A stretch of DNA of 64,000 bases from Fimousia sp045616445 (GTDB lineage Bacteria > Bacillota > Clostridia > Lachnospirales > Lachnospiraceae): positions 62,001 to 126,000 of the forward strand of contig JAZLGR010000003.1 of the NCBI GenBank assembly GCA_045616445.1, read 5' to 3'. Shown piece by piece: positions 25,165 to 33,074 of the stretch (positions within the stretch are counted from its first letter, which is position 1; the number at the start of each line of letters is the position of its first letter). The notes below the pieces were generated by a model, which was not told where the DNA came from, searched no databases, and saw nothing but the letters and a program-made list of their open reading frames with translations. A program made the position numbers and the translations under genes.

Positions 25165-27150
25165 GTGAAATTTACAGCAATGTTCCAGCCAATTCAGATT
25201 GGACCTATGACAGTTAAAAACCGTTTCGTTGTACCTCCAATGGGTAACAACTTCGCAAACACAGACGGTACATGGAGCGATCAGTCTATTGCATACTACA
25301 CAGCTAGAGCAAAAGGACAGTTCGGTTTAATCACAATTGAAGCTACAGTAGTACATGAAGGAGCAAAAGGTGGCCCTCGTAAACCATGTTTATATGTTCC
25401 TGAATCCGTAGAAAGCTTAAAGAAAATCTGTGATAACGCTCATGCTGAAGGTGCTTGCATCTCCATTCAGTTACAGAATGCTGGTCCAGACGGTAATGCT
25501 AAAAATGCAGGTCGTCCAATCCAGGCTGCTACAGCAATCAAGAATGCATTTGGAAAAGACATTCCAGAAGCTATCCCTACAGAACAGGTATATGAATTAG
25601 TTAAGGGCTACGGTGTAGCTGCTAAACGTGCGATGGAAGCAGGCGTTGACGCTGTTGAAATCCATATGGCTCACGGTTACTTAGTAAACTCTTTCATGTC
25701 CCCAAGAACAAACAAACGAGTTGATGAATTTGGTGGTTCTTTCGAAAACAGAATGAGATTCTCCAGATTAATCGTTGAAGAAGTACAGAAAGCTACAGAA
25801 GGCAAAATCGCTATCTTAGCTCGTATCAACTCCACAGAAGATATGTTCGGTGGTCTTGATAACCACGATATGTGTGCAATCGCTGCTTACCTTGAATCTT
25901 TAGGTATCGACGGCTTACACGTATCCCGTGCTGTACACTTAAAAGATGAATATATGTGGGCTCCAACAGGTCTTCACGGTGGTTTCTCTGCTGAATTAGT
26001 AGACAACATCAAGAAATCTGTTTCTATCCCAGTTATCACTGTTGGTCGTTACACAGAACCACAGTTCGCAGAAATCATGGTTAAGACAGGCAAAGCTGAC
26101 TTAGTAGCATTTGGTCGTCAGTCCTTAGCTGATCCTGAAACTCCACTCAAAGCTCAGGAAGGCAGATTAGAAGACTTAACACCTTGTATCGCTTGTTTAC
26201 AGGGTTGTGTTGCTAACATGTATGCTGGTAACCAGATCTGCTGTTTAACAAACCCACAGTTAGGACGCGAATTAGAAGGTATTCAGCCTGCTGAAACTTC
26301 TAAGAATGTTTGGGTAATCGGTGGTGGTCCTGCTGGTCTTTACGCTGCTTACACAGCTCAGATCCGTGGTCACAAAGTAACATTATTCGAAAAAGAAGAC
26401 GTTCTCGGTGGTAACATGAGACTCGCTGCATTCCCTCCAGGAAAAGGCGATATCACAAACATGATCAGATCTTACATCACAAAATGTGAAAAAGCTGGCG
26501 TTGAAATCAAGATGAACACAGAAGTTACACCTGCAATGATCAAAGAAGGCGCTCCAGAAGCAGTTATCTTAGCAACTGGTTCTCAGACATTAGTTCTTCC
26601 ATTCATCAAAGGTATCACAGCTCCTGAAATCGTTCATGGTATCGACTGCTTAGACGGAAAACGTCCAATCGGTAAGAAAGTATTAGTAGTTGGTGGTGGT
26701 ATGGTAGGTGCTGAAACAGCTGAATTCTTAGCTGAACAGGGCCATGAAGTATCCATCATCGAAATGAGAGATGCTATCGGACCAGACGTAATCCACGAAC
26801 ATAGAGTATTCTTAATGGAAGCATTCGAAGAATACGGTATCGAACAGATCGTATCCGCAGCTGTATCTGAAATCTTCCCAGATGGCGTAAGCTACAAGAA
26901 CGCAGCAGACAGATCTGACGAAACATTATACGAAGCTCGTGGCTTCGATACAGTTGTTCTTTCCATGGGATTTGTATCCAGATACTCTCATATGGAAACA
27001 GCTGAAGATGGTACAAGAACTGTTGTTTATGACTTCGCAGAAGCAATCAAAGACATGGTACCAGAAGTACACGTAGTAGGTGATGCTATCCGTGCTCGTA
27101 GAGCATTAGATGCAACAAAAGAAGCTTACGACGTAGCACTTAAATTATAA
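25165..27150 (+). CDS. FMN/[4Fe-4S]/FAD-dependent enoate reductase-type oxidoreductase
   Basis: A 661-residue member of the 2-enoate/2,4-dienoyl-CoA reductase family (Old Yellow Enzyme plus pyridine-nucleotide reductase). Residues 1-330 form the FMN TIM barrel, with VVPPMGNN at the start, the HMAHGYLVNSFMSPRTNKR substrate-site block and AFGRQSLADPE near its end. Cys341, Cys344, Cys348 and Cys360 form the iron-sulfur site. GGGPAGLYAA near 385 and VVGGGMVGAETAEFL near 510 are the FAD and NAD(P)H Rossmann motifs. It probably reduces an alpha,beta-unsaturated acid with NADH. GTG 25165 was chosen because AGGAAG lies 8 bases upstream; ATG 25180 is possible. Codons indicate high expression. Confidence 0.88.
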   Translation: MKFTAMFQPIQIGPMTVKNRFVVPPMGNNFANTDGTWSDQSIAYYTARAKGQFGLITIEATVVHEGAKGGPRKPCLYVPESVESLKKICDNAHAEGACISIQLQNAGPDGNAKNAGRPIQAATAIKNAFGKDIPEAIPTEQVYELVKGYGVAAKRAMEAGVDAVEIHMAHGYLVNSFMSPRTNKRVDEFGGSFENRMRFSRLIVEEVQKATEGKIAILARINSTEDMFGGLDNHDMCAIAAYLESLGIDGLHVSRAVHLKDEYMWAPTGLHGGFSAELVDNIKKSVSIPVITVGRYTEPQFAEIMVKTGKADLVAFGRQSLADPETPLKAQEGRLEDLTPCIACLQGCVANMYAGNQICCLTNPQLGRELEGIQPAETSKNVWVIGGGPAGLYAAYTAQIRGHKVTLFEKEDVLGGNMRLAAFPPGKGDITNMIRSYITKCEKAGVEIKMNTEVTPAMIKEGAPEAVILATGSQTLVLPFIKGITAPEIVHGIDCLDGKRPIGKKVLVVGGGMVGAETAEFLAEQGHEVSIIEMRDAIGPDVIHEHRVFLMEAFEEYGIEQIVSAAVSEIFPDGVSYKNAADRSDETLYEARGFDTVVLSMGFVSRYSHMETAEDGTRTVVYDFAEAIKDMVPEVHVVGDAIRARRALDATKEAYDVALKL

Positions 27151-27194
27151 TCAACTATAACTATTCTATTATAGATATTTTTGAATACATTTTC

Positions 27195-27230
27195 GCTGCC
27201 CGCTTTGTGTGTGGCGGGCAGCACTTTTTT
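27195..27230 (+). terminator. Terminator or attenuator between reductase and dehydrogenase genes
   Basis: GCTGCCCGC pairs with GCGGGCAGC around a 10-base loop, then six T. The next gene's ribosome binding site follows closely, so some readthrough is probable. Confidence 0.82.
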
Positions 27231-27250
27231 GAGAAATAGGAGATTTTAAA

Positions 27251-28123
27251 ATGGAAAAAAGAATTGACGGCCGTACAGGTCTTTTAGCACTTTTCGGAAC
27301 TCCTGTTGGACATTCTGGATCTCCAGCTATGTACAACTTCTGTTTCCAGCATGATGATTTAAACCTTGCTTACGTTGCATTTGATGTTAACATTCCAGAT
27401 ATGGAACAGACATTAAGCACATGTAAATTATGGAACCTTCGTGGTGGTAACTTCACAATGCCAGTTAAAAACATCGCTTCCGAATTAATGGATGAATTAT
27501 CTGATGCATCCAAGATCATCGGTGCTTGTAACGTATTCGTTAACAGAGATGGCAAATTATATGGTGATGTAACAGACGGTAAAGGTTTCATCAAGAACTT
27601 ATCCGTTAATGGCGTAGAAGTAGCAGGTAAAAAACTCGTTGTTTTAGGTGCTGGTGGTGCTGCTACAGCGATCGAAGTACAGGCTGCATTAGATGGAGCT
27701 GCAGAAGTTGCAATCTTCAACCGCAAAGATGAATTCTATGCAAGAGCTGAAGGTACAGTTGCTAAACTTCAGAAAGAAACTCCAGATTGTAAAGTATCCG
27801 TTACACCTGTTGAAGATGCAGAAGCACTTGCAGCAGCAGTTAACGCTTGTGATATCTTAATCAATGCTACATCTGTTGGTATGAAACCATTAGATGGACA
27901 GTCTTTAATTCCAGTAGAATTATTAAGAAAAGACTTAGTAGTTGCTGATACAGTTTACAACCCAGAAAAAACTCAGTTAATCTTAGATGCTGAAGAAGCT
28001 GGTTGTGCTGCAGCAATCGGTGGTGCTGGTATGTTATTATGGCAGGGTGCTTTAAACTATGAATTATTCACAGGTAAAGCAATGCCAGTAGAAGAATATC
28101 AGGCATTCAAAGCTGGTAAATAA
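27251..28123 (+). CDS. Shikimate/quinate dehydrogenase, YdiB-like
   Basis: It is predicted to oxidise or reduce the 3-position of quinate/shikimate with NAD(P). It has 290 residues. The substrate site is present: HSGSP near residue 21 (two serines), NFTMPVK near 73 with the catalytic Lys, GACNVF, and DVTDGKGF with the catalytic Asp. GAGGAATAIE is the nucleotide loop, and IFNRKDEF after it matches YdiB, as do NATSVGMKPLDGQSLIP and GMLLWQGA. Biosynthetic AroE usually reads NTDG where this has VTDG. The setting with a transporter and LysR regulator, away from aro genes, supports a catabolic or redox role. Confidence 0.85.
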   Translation: MEKRIDGRTGLLALFGTPVGHSGSPAMYNFCFQHDDLNLAYVAFDVNIPDMEQTLSTCKLWNLRGGNFTMPVKNIASELMDELSDASKIIGACNVFVNRDGKLYGDVTDGKGFIKNLSVNGVEVAGKKLVVLGAGGAATAIEVQAALDGAAEVAIFNRKDEFYARAEGTVAKLQKETPDCKVSVTPVEDAEALAAAVNACDILINATSVGMKPLDGQSLIPVELLRKDLVVADTVYNPEKTQLILDAEEAGCAAAIGGAGMLLWQGALNYELFTGKAMPVEEYQAFKAGK

Positions 28124-28147
28124 TCTATTATTTATCGCTGATCAATG

Positions 28148-28209
28148 ATAATTTCTCGGATTAATTCCGAAAATTATAAACTTTTCGTGAATTAATTCGA
28201 GATAATTAT
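28148..28209. repeat. Long near-perfect palindrome
   Basis: The arm 28148-28173 pairs with 28182-28209 almost throughout (one mismatch and one extra base), leaving a loop of about 8 bases. It is AT-rich, with TAAAAAG after it, and may end the dehydrogenase transcript. Confidence 0.6.
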
Positions 28210-28241
28210 AAAAAGTTTCTAAAAAAGAAACGATTACCATA

Positions 28242-28270
28242 TTGAACTGTCTATGGTTCGATGGTATACT
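28242..28270 (+). promoter_or_regulatory. SigA-type promoter of the MFS gene
   Basis: TTGAAC (28242-28247), 17 bases, TATACT (28265-28270). This gives a 5' leader of about 160 bases. Confidence 0.75.
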
Positions 28271-28301
28271 CTTCATAGTGTCAAAGTATGATATGGCGCT
28301 T

Positions 28302-28392
28302 GTGTGTTGTAATAAGTTAAGAAATTAACACACGATTCGTTCTGGTAGAGAGCAGAATGAATCACTACTGAGGAACATTTGCCCAATGTTCC
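28302..28392 (+). other. Structured leader of the MFS gene: three consecutive hairpins
   Basis: GTGTGTT/AACACAC (28302-28308, 28327-28333); GATTCGTTCTG/CAGAATGAATC (28334-28344, 28353-28363); GGAACATT/AATGTTCC (28372-28379, 28385-28392). No T-run follows any of them. It matches no riboswitch class I recognise. Confidence 0.6.
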
Positions 28393-28438
28393 GTAACAAT
28401 TTAATATTTCAAGAAAAGAAAAAGGAGAAATGTACAAA

Positions 28439-29854
28439 ATGAAAGCTAAAAAGTATATTTGGTCTATGGTAGCCGTATATATGGCTTACCTTACACACGG
28501 TATGCAGGCATTAATCTTCTCCCAGAACGCTGCTTATTTTGCAGACAAATGGGGTCTTGCAGGTGATGTTGGGGCTGCTGCAGTTTCCACAGCTATCGCT
28601 TGGACAGGTTTTGGTAAGATGATCTCTGTATGGATCGGTGGAGAAATCTCTGACGTTATTGGTCGTAAAAAATTAATGGTAGGTGGAGCAGTTCTTTACA
28701 TCCTCTGCTTCGCTACAATGTTAACAAGCGGTAACGCTACAGTAGCTGCTACAGCTGGTTTAATGGCTGGTTTAGCAACATCCGGTTTCTGGGATGCATC
28801 TGGTTATCCAGCAGTACAGGAAGCTTATCCAGCAGCTCCTGGTACAGCATTAATCATGATTAAGTTCTTCGTAGCTTTATCTTCTATCTTCTACCCAATC
28901 ATTGCAGTAATTAATACAAATGCTGAAAGACCAGCAGTTAACGTTATTATTCCTCTTGTATTATCCTTCGTAGTATTAGCATTAGCATTCATGGCTTCCT
29001 ATGCTTACGATGATGAAAACAAAGGTGCTGATTCTTCTGATAAGATGAAGAAACTTACAGTTCCATTAGTAATTGTAATTGCAGCAATCGTTGTTTATAT
29101 CGTTCTTTCTGCACAGTTTGGTAGCGGATCTAACATCTCCAAGTACTTCCCAGTAGTTATGTCCTTCGTATTGTTAGCATTAGCTGCTAAGACAGACACA
29201 ACTAATGGAGTAGTATCTGACGAAGTAAAAGCTGCTAAAGAAAGACAGCTTGTTGCTCCAGGTGCTTTAACAGCTGTATTAACATACTTCTACGCATTCT
29301 TAGTAATGGCAGTTATGTATGGTGCTCAGCAGTATACAAAAGCATTTGGTATGGCTTACTGTGGTCTTGAAGAAATGCAGGCTGCTTCTATGACAACAAT
29401 GTACCAGGTTGGTTCCATCGTTGCTGTAGCATTCTGGGCTGTAATGATGTCAAAATTAAAATGGCATCCATTAAAAGTATTAGTAGTTGACTGTGTACTT
29501 ACAGTTGCTGCATTAGCAGGTGTACTTTTCATTCACCAGATTGCTATCGTTTACGCAGCTATCTTATTACTTGGTTTTGGTTGTGCTGGTGGTGCTCTTC
29601 AGACAGGTCTTTCTGTTGTTCAGGAATTTGTACCAGGTCCTAAAGGACGTAACACAGGTATTTACTATACATTCATGGGTCTTGCTTCTTACTCCATGCC
29701 AGTTATCGTAGCTACATTAACTGTTGCTGTAGGTGAAGGTGCAGCTGTTTACACATTAATGACATTAATGCTTATCTTAGCTGCAATCCAGTTAATTGTA
29801 ACATTATACTTCATCGCAAGATACAAGAAAGTATTTGGAGAAAGCCCACTCTAA
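28439..29854 (+). CDS. MFS transporter (candidate quinate/shikimate or related acid permease)
   Basis: A 471-residue integral membrane protein with about 12 hydrophobic helices. DVIGRKKLMVGG near residue 77 is the MFS loop 2-3 signature. SSDKMKKLT marks a short central loop after helix 6, and VPGPKGRNTGIYYTFMG lies in the C-terminal half. ATG 28439 was taken as start because AAAGGAG is 11 bases upstream; ATG 28430 would be only 2 bases from it. The strong GGT/GCT codon bias matches the three preceding genes. The substrate is inferred only from the neighbouring dehydrogenase and reductase. Confidence 0.82.
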   Translation: MKAKKYIWSMVAVYMAYLTHGMQALIFSQNAAYFADKWGLAGDVGAAAVSTAIAWTGFGKMISVWIGGEISDVIGRKKLMVGGAVLYILCFATMLTSGNATVAATAGLMAGLATSGFWDASGYPAVQEAYPAAPGTALIMIKFFVALSSIFYPIIAVINTNAERPAVNVIIPLVLSFVVLALAFMASYAYDDENKGADSSDKMKKLTVPLVIVIAAIVVYIVLSAQFGSGSNISKYFPVVMSFVLLALAAKTDTTNGVVSDEVKAAKERQLVAPGALTAVLTYFYAFLVMAVMYGAQQYTKAFGMAYCGLEEMQAASMTTMYQVGSIVAVAFWAVMMSKLKWHPLKVLVVDCVLTVAALAGVLFIHQIAIVYAAILLLGFGCAGGALQTGLSVVQEFVPGPKGRNTGIYYTFMGLASYSMPVIVATLTVAVGEGAAVYTLMTLMLILAAIQLIVTLYFIARYKKVFGESPL

Positions 29855-29898
29855 GATTTGGACTTTAAAAAATTCTTAACTTATATCATACAAAACAA

Positions 29899-29930
29899 AA
29901 AACCCCTCGGCATTTATGCCGGGGGGTTTT
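29899..29930 (+). terminator. Strong intrinsic terminator after the MFS gene
   Basis: AAAACCCCTCGGCA pairs with TGCCGGGGGGTTTT around TTTA. The A-run on the other side could also serve the opposing gene at 29986. Confidence 0.92.
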
Positions 29931-29985
29931 GCTGTGATTGGAATATTTGATATTGTTCGATTATTGTTCCTTTATTAGGAAGCAT

Positions 29986-30393
29986 TTAACTGTTTATGAT
30001 AGTAACAAGATCAGCTATATCCAGTATGTGACCTAGTTGTTTGAACCATGCGCTGACTTTAGATTTGACGATATATACTTTAGTTGAAATCACATATGTT
30101 CCAACGCTAGGATCTTTTATTGTAATGTTTAATGTTACATATTGAGGGCTCCTTTTCTCGGTGCTTTTTTTGGCAGTCGCATACCAAATCTTTTTCCCAT
30201 TGCTATATTTGCTTGTAATAGAAAGATAATTCGTATCACTTGTTGTTATTTTGGTTATATAATTCGAAGTGAATTTTTTTTGCGCATCTACAACCATATA
30301 ATATTTGTCTGAATATGAAGCAGCTGCTTCAGCGGGTACTGCAAATGATAACAGTAATAATACGGCTAAGCATAATGTGAGTAATTTTTTCAC
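29986..30393 (-). CDS. Small secreted protein of unknown function
   Basis: A 135-residue protein with a clear signal peptide: MKK, a hydrophobic stretch rich in Leu, and a likely cut after PAEAAA near residue 25. The mature part is rich in Ser, Thr, Lys and Tyr with a predicted beta-strand pattern (YVTLNITIKD, YVISTKVYIV) and no cysteine. It starts at GTG with AGGAGG 7-8 bases upstream. Codon use is AT-rich and unlike the adjacent highly expressed genes, which hints at later acquisition. I do not recognise the family; an Ig-like or cell-surface-interacting fold is possible. Confidence 0.7.
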   Translation of the reverse strand: MKKLLTLCLAVLLLLSFAVPAEAAASYSDKYYMVVDAQKKFTSNYITKITTSDTNYLSITSKYSNGKKIWYATAKKSTEKRSPQYVTLNITIKDPSVGTYVISTKVYIVKSKVSAWFKQLGHILDIADLVTIINS

Positions 30394-30439
30394 GAGAACA
30401 CCTCCTATTGCTCTATGTGTGACTTGTTTGTGACATATT

Positions 30440-30478
30440 TATCGCACTATAATAAGAATGAAATGTCAAGTATCGCAC
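30440..30478 (-). promoter_or_regulatory. Promoter region of the secreted protein gene with a repeated GTGCGATA box
   Basis: On the minus strand, TTGACA (complement of 30464-30469) is a full -35 element, with a weak -10 TGCGAT 17 bases on. GTGCGATA occurs twice, at 30471-30478 and 30440-30447, 31 bases apart, flanking the -35 and covering the -10. Confidence 0.5.
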
Positions 30479-30500
30479 AATTATAAAATAAAAATTATAA

Positions 30501-30606
30501 TTGTCAGACGAATCGAAAAGTTCTATTTAGTAATTCTTCTAAGGTGGAAGAAGTTATCGCCTAAATAAACTTAAATAGTTGCATGGAGTCAGAAAATATG
30601 TAAAAA
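30501..30606 (+). promoter_or_regulatory. Candidate promoters for rimM
   Basis: Two options are seen: TTGTCA (30501-30506), 17 bases, TATTTA (30524-30529); and TTGCAT (30579-30584), 16 bases, TAAAAA (30601-30606). Neither is strong. A small hairpin TTCTTC/GAAGAA lies between them. Confidence 0.4.
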
Positions 30607-30676
30607 TGACATAGATAAGATGTTTTAGAAAAATTAAGTGTTGCAAATTTTGTACTTAAAAGGAGAATATAGATTT

Positions 30677-31186
30677 ATGGAAGATATCTTAAGAGTTGGT
30701 GTGATCACTAAAACTCATGGCATCCGTGGGGAAGTGAAAGTTTTCCCAACAACAGATGATCCGAAACGTTTTAAGAAATTAAAAAGTGTTTTATTAGATA
30801 CCGGAAGAGAACGTCGCAAGATGGAAATTGAGCAGGTACGTTTCCAGAAGAATCTGGTCATCTTAAAATTCAAGGGTATTGATAATATCAATGATGTGGA
30901 ACAGTACAAACAGTGTGATCTCTATGTACCTCGTAAGCATGCAGTAAAATTAGAAGAGAATGAGAACTTTATCGTTGACCTGATCGGACTGACTGTTGTA
31001 ACCGATGAGGGAGAAGAATTCGGAACCATGAAGGATGTTATGCTCACTGGAGCCAATGATGTCTATGTGGTGGAAACCCTTGACGGAGAAGAAGTCCTTC
31101 TTCCGGCCATCAGAGACTGCATTTTAGATGTGGATTTAGATGAAGAAGTGATGACTGTTCACATTATGCCGGGATTATTAGATTAG
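30677..31186 (+). CDS. rimM: Ribosome maturation factor RimM
   Basis: It assists 30S subunit assembly and 16S rRNA processing. It has 169 residues. RVGVITKTHGIRGEVKVFP at the N-terminus is the RimM beta-barrel signature. GANDVYVVE and LLPAIRDCILDVD belong to the PRC-barrel half that binds ribosomal protein S19. AAAAGGAG lies about 12 bases before ATG 30677. It is followed by trmD and rplS, the conserved order in most bacteria; rpsP and the KH-domain gene that usually precede it are absent here. Confidence 0.95.
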   Translation: MEDILRVGVITKTHGIRGEVKVFPTTDDPKRFKKLKSVLLDTGRERRKMEIEQVRFQKNLVILKFKGIDNINDVEQYKQCDLYVPRKHAVKLEENENFIVDLIGLTVVTDEGEEFGTMKDVMLTGANDVYVVETLDGEEVLLPAIRDCILDVDLDEEVMTVHIMPGLLD

Positions 31187-31208
31187 TTTCAGGTAAGGAG
31201 AATCCATT

Positions 31209-31940
31209 ATGAATTTTCATGTATGTACCTTATTCCCAGAGATGATTGAGCAGGGCTGCAATACCAGCATCCTAGGTCGCGCCAAAGAGAAGGGGCTTAT
31301 TACCATCGGAACCACAGATATTCGTGATTTTTCTACCAACAAGCATATGAAGGTAGATGATTATCCATACGGTGGCGGAGCCGGCATGGTTATGCAGGCG
31401 GAGCCAGTATATGCCTGTGTGGAACATGTAAAGCAGCAGCTTGGAGGAGATGCCCGTGTGCTCTACATGACACCCCAGGGAAGAACATTTTCTCAGGAGA
31501 TGGCCCAAGAGCTTGCGAAAGAAGAGAATCTGATCTTCCTGTGCGGCCATTATGAAGGAATCGATGAGCGAGTATTAGAAGAAGTGGTGACAGACTATGT
31601 GTCCATTGGCGATTATGTCTTAACAGGGGGAGAACTTCCTGCCATGGTTATGATCGATGCCATCGCAAGACTGGTGCCAGACGTACTTCATAACGATGTC
31701 AGTGCAGACATCGAGACATTCTATGACAATCTGTTAGAATACCCACAGTATTCAAGACCTGCAGTATGGCATAACAAGGAAGTGCCGTCAGTGTTACTGA
31801 CCGGCCATCATAAGAATATCGAGCAGTGGCGATATGAACAGTCTTTAGAACGTACAAAGAAGTGGCGTCCGGATCTCTATGAAAAGCACATGGAAGCCCA
31901 TCCGCCAGTGGTGAAGAAAAAGCGCAGAAAGAAGAAATAG
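31209..31940 (+). CDS. trmD: tRNA (guanine-N1)-methyltransferase
   Basis: It methylates G37 next to the anticodon using S-adenosylmethionine, which prevents frameshifting. TLFPEM near the N-terminus, DDYPYGGGAGMVM (about 57-69), GHYEGIDERV and SIGDYVLTGGELPAM (the trefoil-knot SAM site) are all present. The 243-residue length includes an unusual basic tail ending KKKRRKKK. The rplS promoter begins only 4 bases after its stop, so rplS can be made separately. Confidence 0.96.
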   Translation: MNFHVCTLFPEMIEQGCNTSILGRAKEKGLITIGTTDIRDFSTNKHMKVDDYPYGGGAGMVMQAEPVYACVEHVKQQLGGDARVLYMTPQGRTFSQEMAQELAKEENLIFLCGHYEGIDERVLEEVVTDYVSIGDYVLTGGELPAMVMIDAIARLVPDVLHNDVSADIETFYDNLLEYPQYSRPAVWHNKEVPSVLLTGHHKNIEQWRYEQSLERTKKWRPDLYEKHMEAHPPVVKKKRRKKK

Positions 31941-31943
31941 TGC

Positions 31944-31972
31944 TTGCATTTTAGAAGGCACTATGCTATGAT
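31944..31972 (+). promoter_or_regulatory. SigA-type promoter of rplS
   Basis: TTGCAT (31944-31949), 17 bases, TATGAT (31967-31972). Confidence 0.78.
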
Positions 31973-31989
31973 GTGATAGTTGTGACAAA

Positions 31990-32050
31990 TAGGATGGTCC
32001 TCTGTTACGCGCAAAGCAAGGGACTTTGCATAATATAAAAGTATTAAGAA
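31990..32050 (+). promoter_or_regulatory. L19 leader-like structured RNA
   Basis: A leader of about 95 bases precedes rplS. GGTCCTCTGTTACGCGC is followed by the hairpin GCAAAG/CTTTGC, and GTCC can also pair with GGGAC in the loop side. The position and the TCCTCTGTTA block resemble the L19 leader family of Firmicutes, an autogenous control element. A covariance-model search would decide. Confidence 0.55.
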
Positions 32051-32076
32051 CATCTAGGATTATAAGGAGGAACACA

Positions 32077-32424
32077 ATGAATAACATTATTAAAGCAATT
32101 GAAGATGCTCAGTTAAAATCTAACATCACTGAATTCAGAGTAGGTGATACAGTAAAAGTTTACGCTAAAGTAGTTGAAGGTAACCGCGAAAGAATCCAGG
32201 TATTCGAAGGTACTGTAATCAAAAGACAGGGTGGCGGCGCTCGTGAAACATTCACAGTTAGAAAGTTCTCTAACGGTGTTGGCGTAGAAAAGACATGGCC
32301 ATTACACAGCCCAATCGTTGATAAGATTGAAGTTGTTCGTCTTGGTAAAGTAAGAAGAGCAAAATTATATTACTTACGTGAACGTGTAGGTAAGAGAGCA
32401 AAAGTTAAAGAAAGAGTACGTTAG
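32077..32424 (+). CDS. rplS: 50S ribosomal protein L19
   Basis: A 115-residue large-subunit protein at the 30S/50S interface. FRVGDTVKVYAKVVEGNRERIQVFEG and GVGVEKTWPLHSP are L19 signatures, and the C-terminus is basic (RRAKLYYLRERVGKRAKVKE). AAGGAGG lies 7 bases before ATG 32077. It has its own promoter and leader, and a terminator follows. Confidence 0.97.
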   Translation: MNNIIKAIEDAQLKSNITEFRVGDTVKVYAKVVEGNRERIQVFEGTVIKRQGGGARETFTVRKFSNGVGVEKTWPLHSPIVDKIEVVRLGKVRRAKLYYLRERVGKRAKVKERVR

Positions 32425-32441
32425 TATTAAAGAAACTTTTC

Positions 32442-32472
32442 TAGGGACGAGTGAAAGCTTGTCCCTATTTTT
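32442..32472 (+). terminator. Intrinsic terminator after rplS
   Basis: TAGGGACGAG pairs with CTTGTCCCTA, followed by TTTTT. Confidence 0.88.
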
Positions 32473-32524
32473 CACTTTCCTTATTTTATTTGAAAATGTA
32501 AGAGATTATGAGAAAGGAGCGCTT

Positions 32525-33061
32525 ATGTCATCATTTTATTCTTATACTGATTCATTCTCCAGCCGTAAGAGAAGACGTCAGATGCGTGAGAAGATCATCT
32601 TCTACGTGGTTGGTGTGATCGCGGCAATGTTACTTGCCTTCGTGATCATTCGTTTTCTTGGGTTCGGAATTACTATGAAGGGTGATTCCATGAAGGAAAC
32701 CATTCATGATGGACAGCATATGATCGCTGTTCGATTTACCAGAGCCAAACAGGGCGACATTATCGTTTTTCGAAATGGTGATGAAGACAGTTCCTACTAT
32801 ATAAAGAGAGTAATCGGTGTGCCGGGAGATACCGTCCAGATTACAGATGGCCAGATTCTGGTCAATGATGAGACTGTGGAGCCAAAGGGCAGTGAAGCAA
32901 TCTTATCCGGTGGTCTTGCAAGCAATAAGATCACGTTAAAGGAAGACCAGTACTTCGTGCTGGGTGACAACTATAACAACAGTGAAGATTCCCGCGTTGC
33001 CAGTGTGGGTAATGTAAACAGAGACCACATTGTCGGGAAGATACTGATCAAGCTTTGGTAG
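32525..33061 (+). CDS. lepB: Signal peptidase I
   Basis: It removes signal peptides from exported proteins at the outer face of the membrane. It has 178 residues. A cytoplasmic basic start (RKRRRQMREK) precedes one membrane anchor (about 24-45). Box B MKGDSMKETI holds the nucleophile Ser55, box D YYIKRVIGVPGD the general-base Lys, and box E GDNYNNSEDSR closes the site. ATG 32525 is preceded by AAAGGAG. It is followed 13 bases later by rbgA, so it belongs to that operon. Confidence 0.95.
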   Translation: MSSFYSYTDSFSSRKRRRQMREKIIFYVVGVIAAMLLAFVIIRFLGFGITMKGDSMKETIHDGQHMIAVRFTRAKQGDIIVFRNGDEDSSYYIKRVIGVPGDTVQITDGQILVNDETVEPKGSEAILSGGLASNKITLKEDQYFVLGDNYNNSEDSRVASVGNVNRDHIVGKILIKLW

Positions 33062-33074
33062 AAAGGAGAACAAG

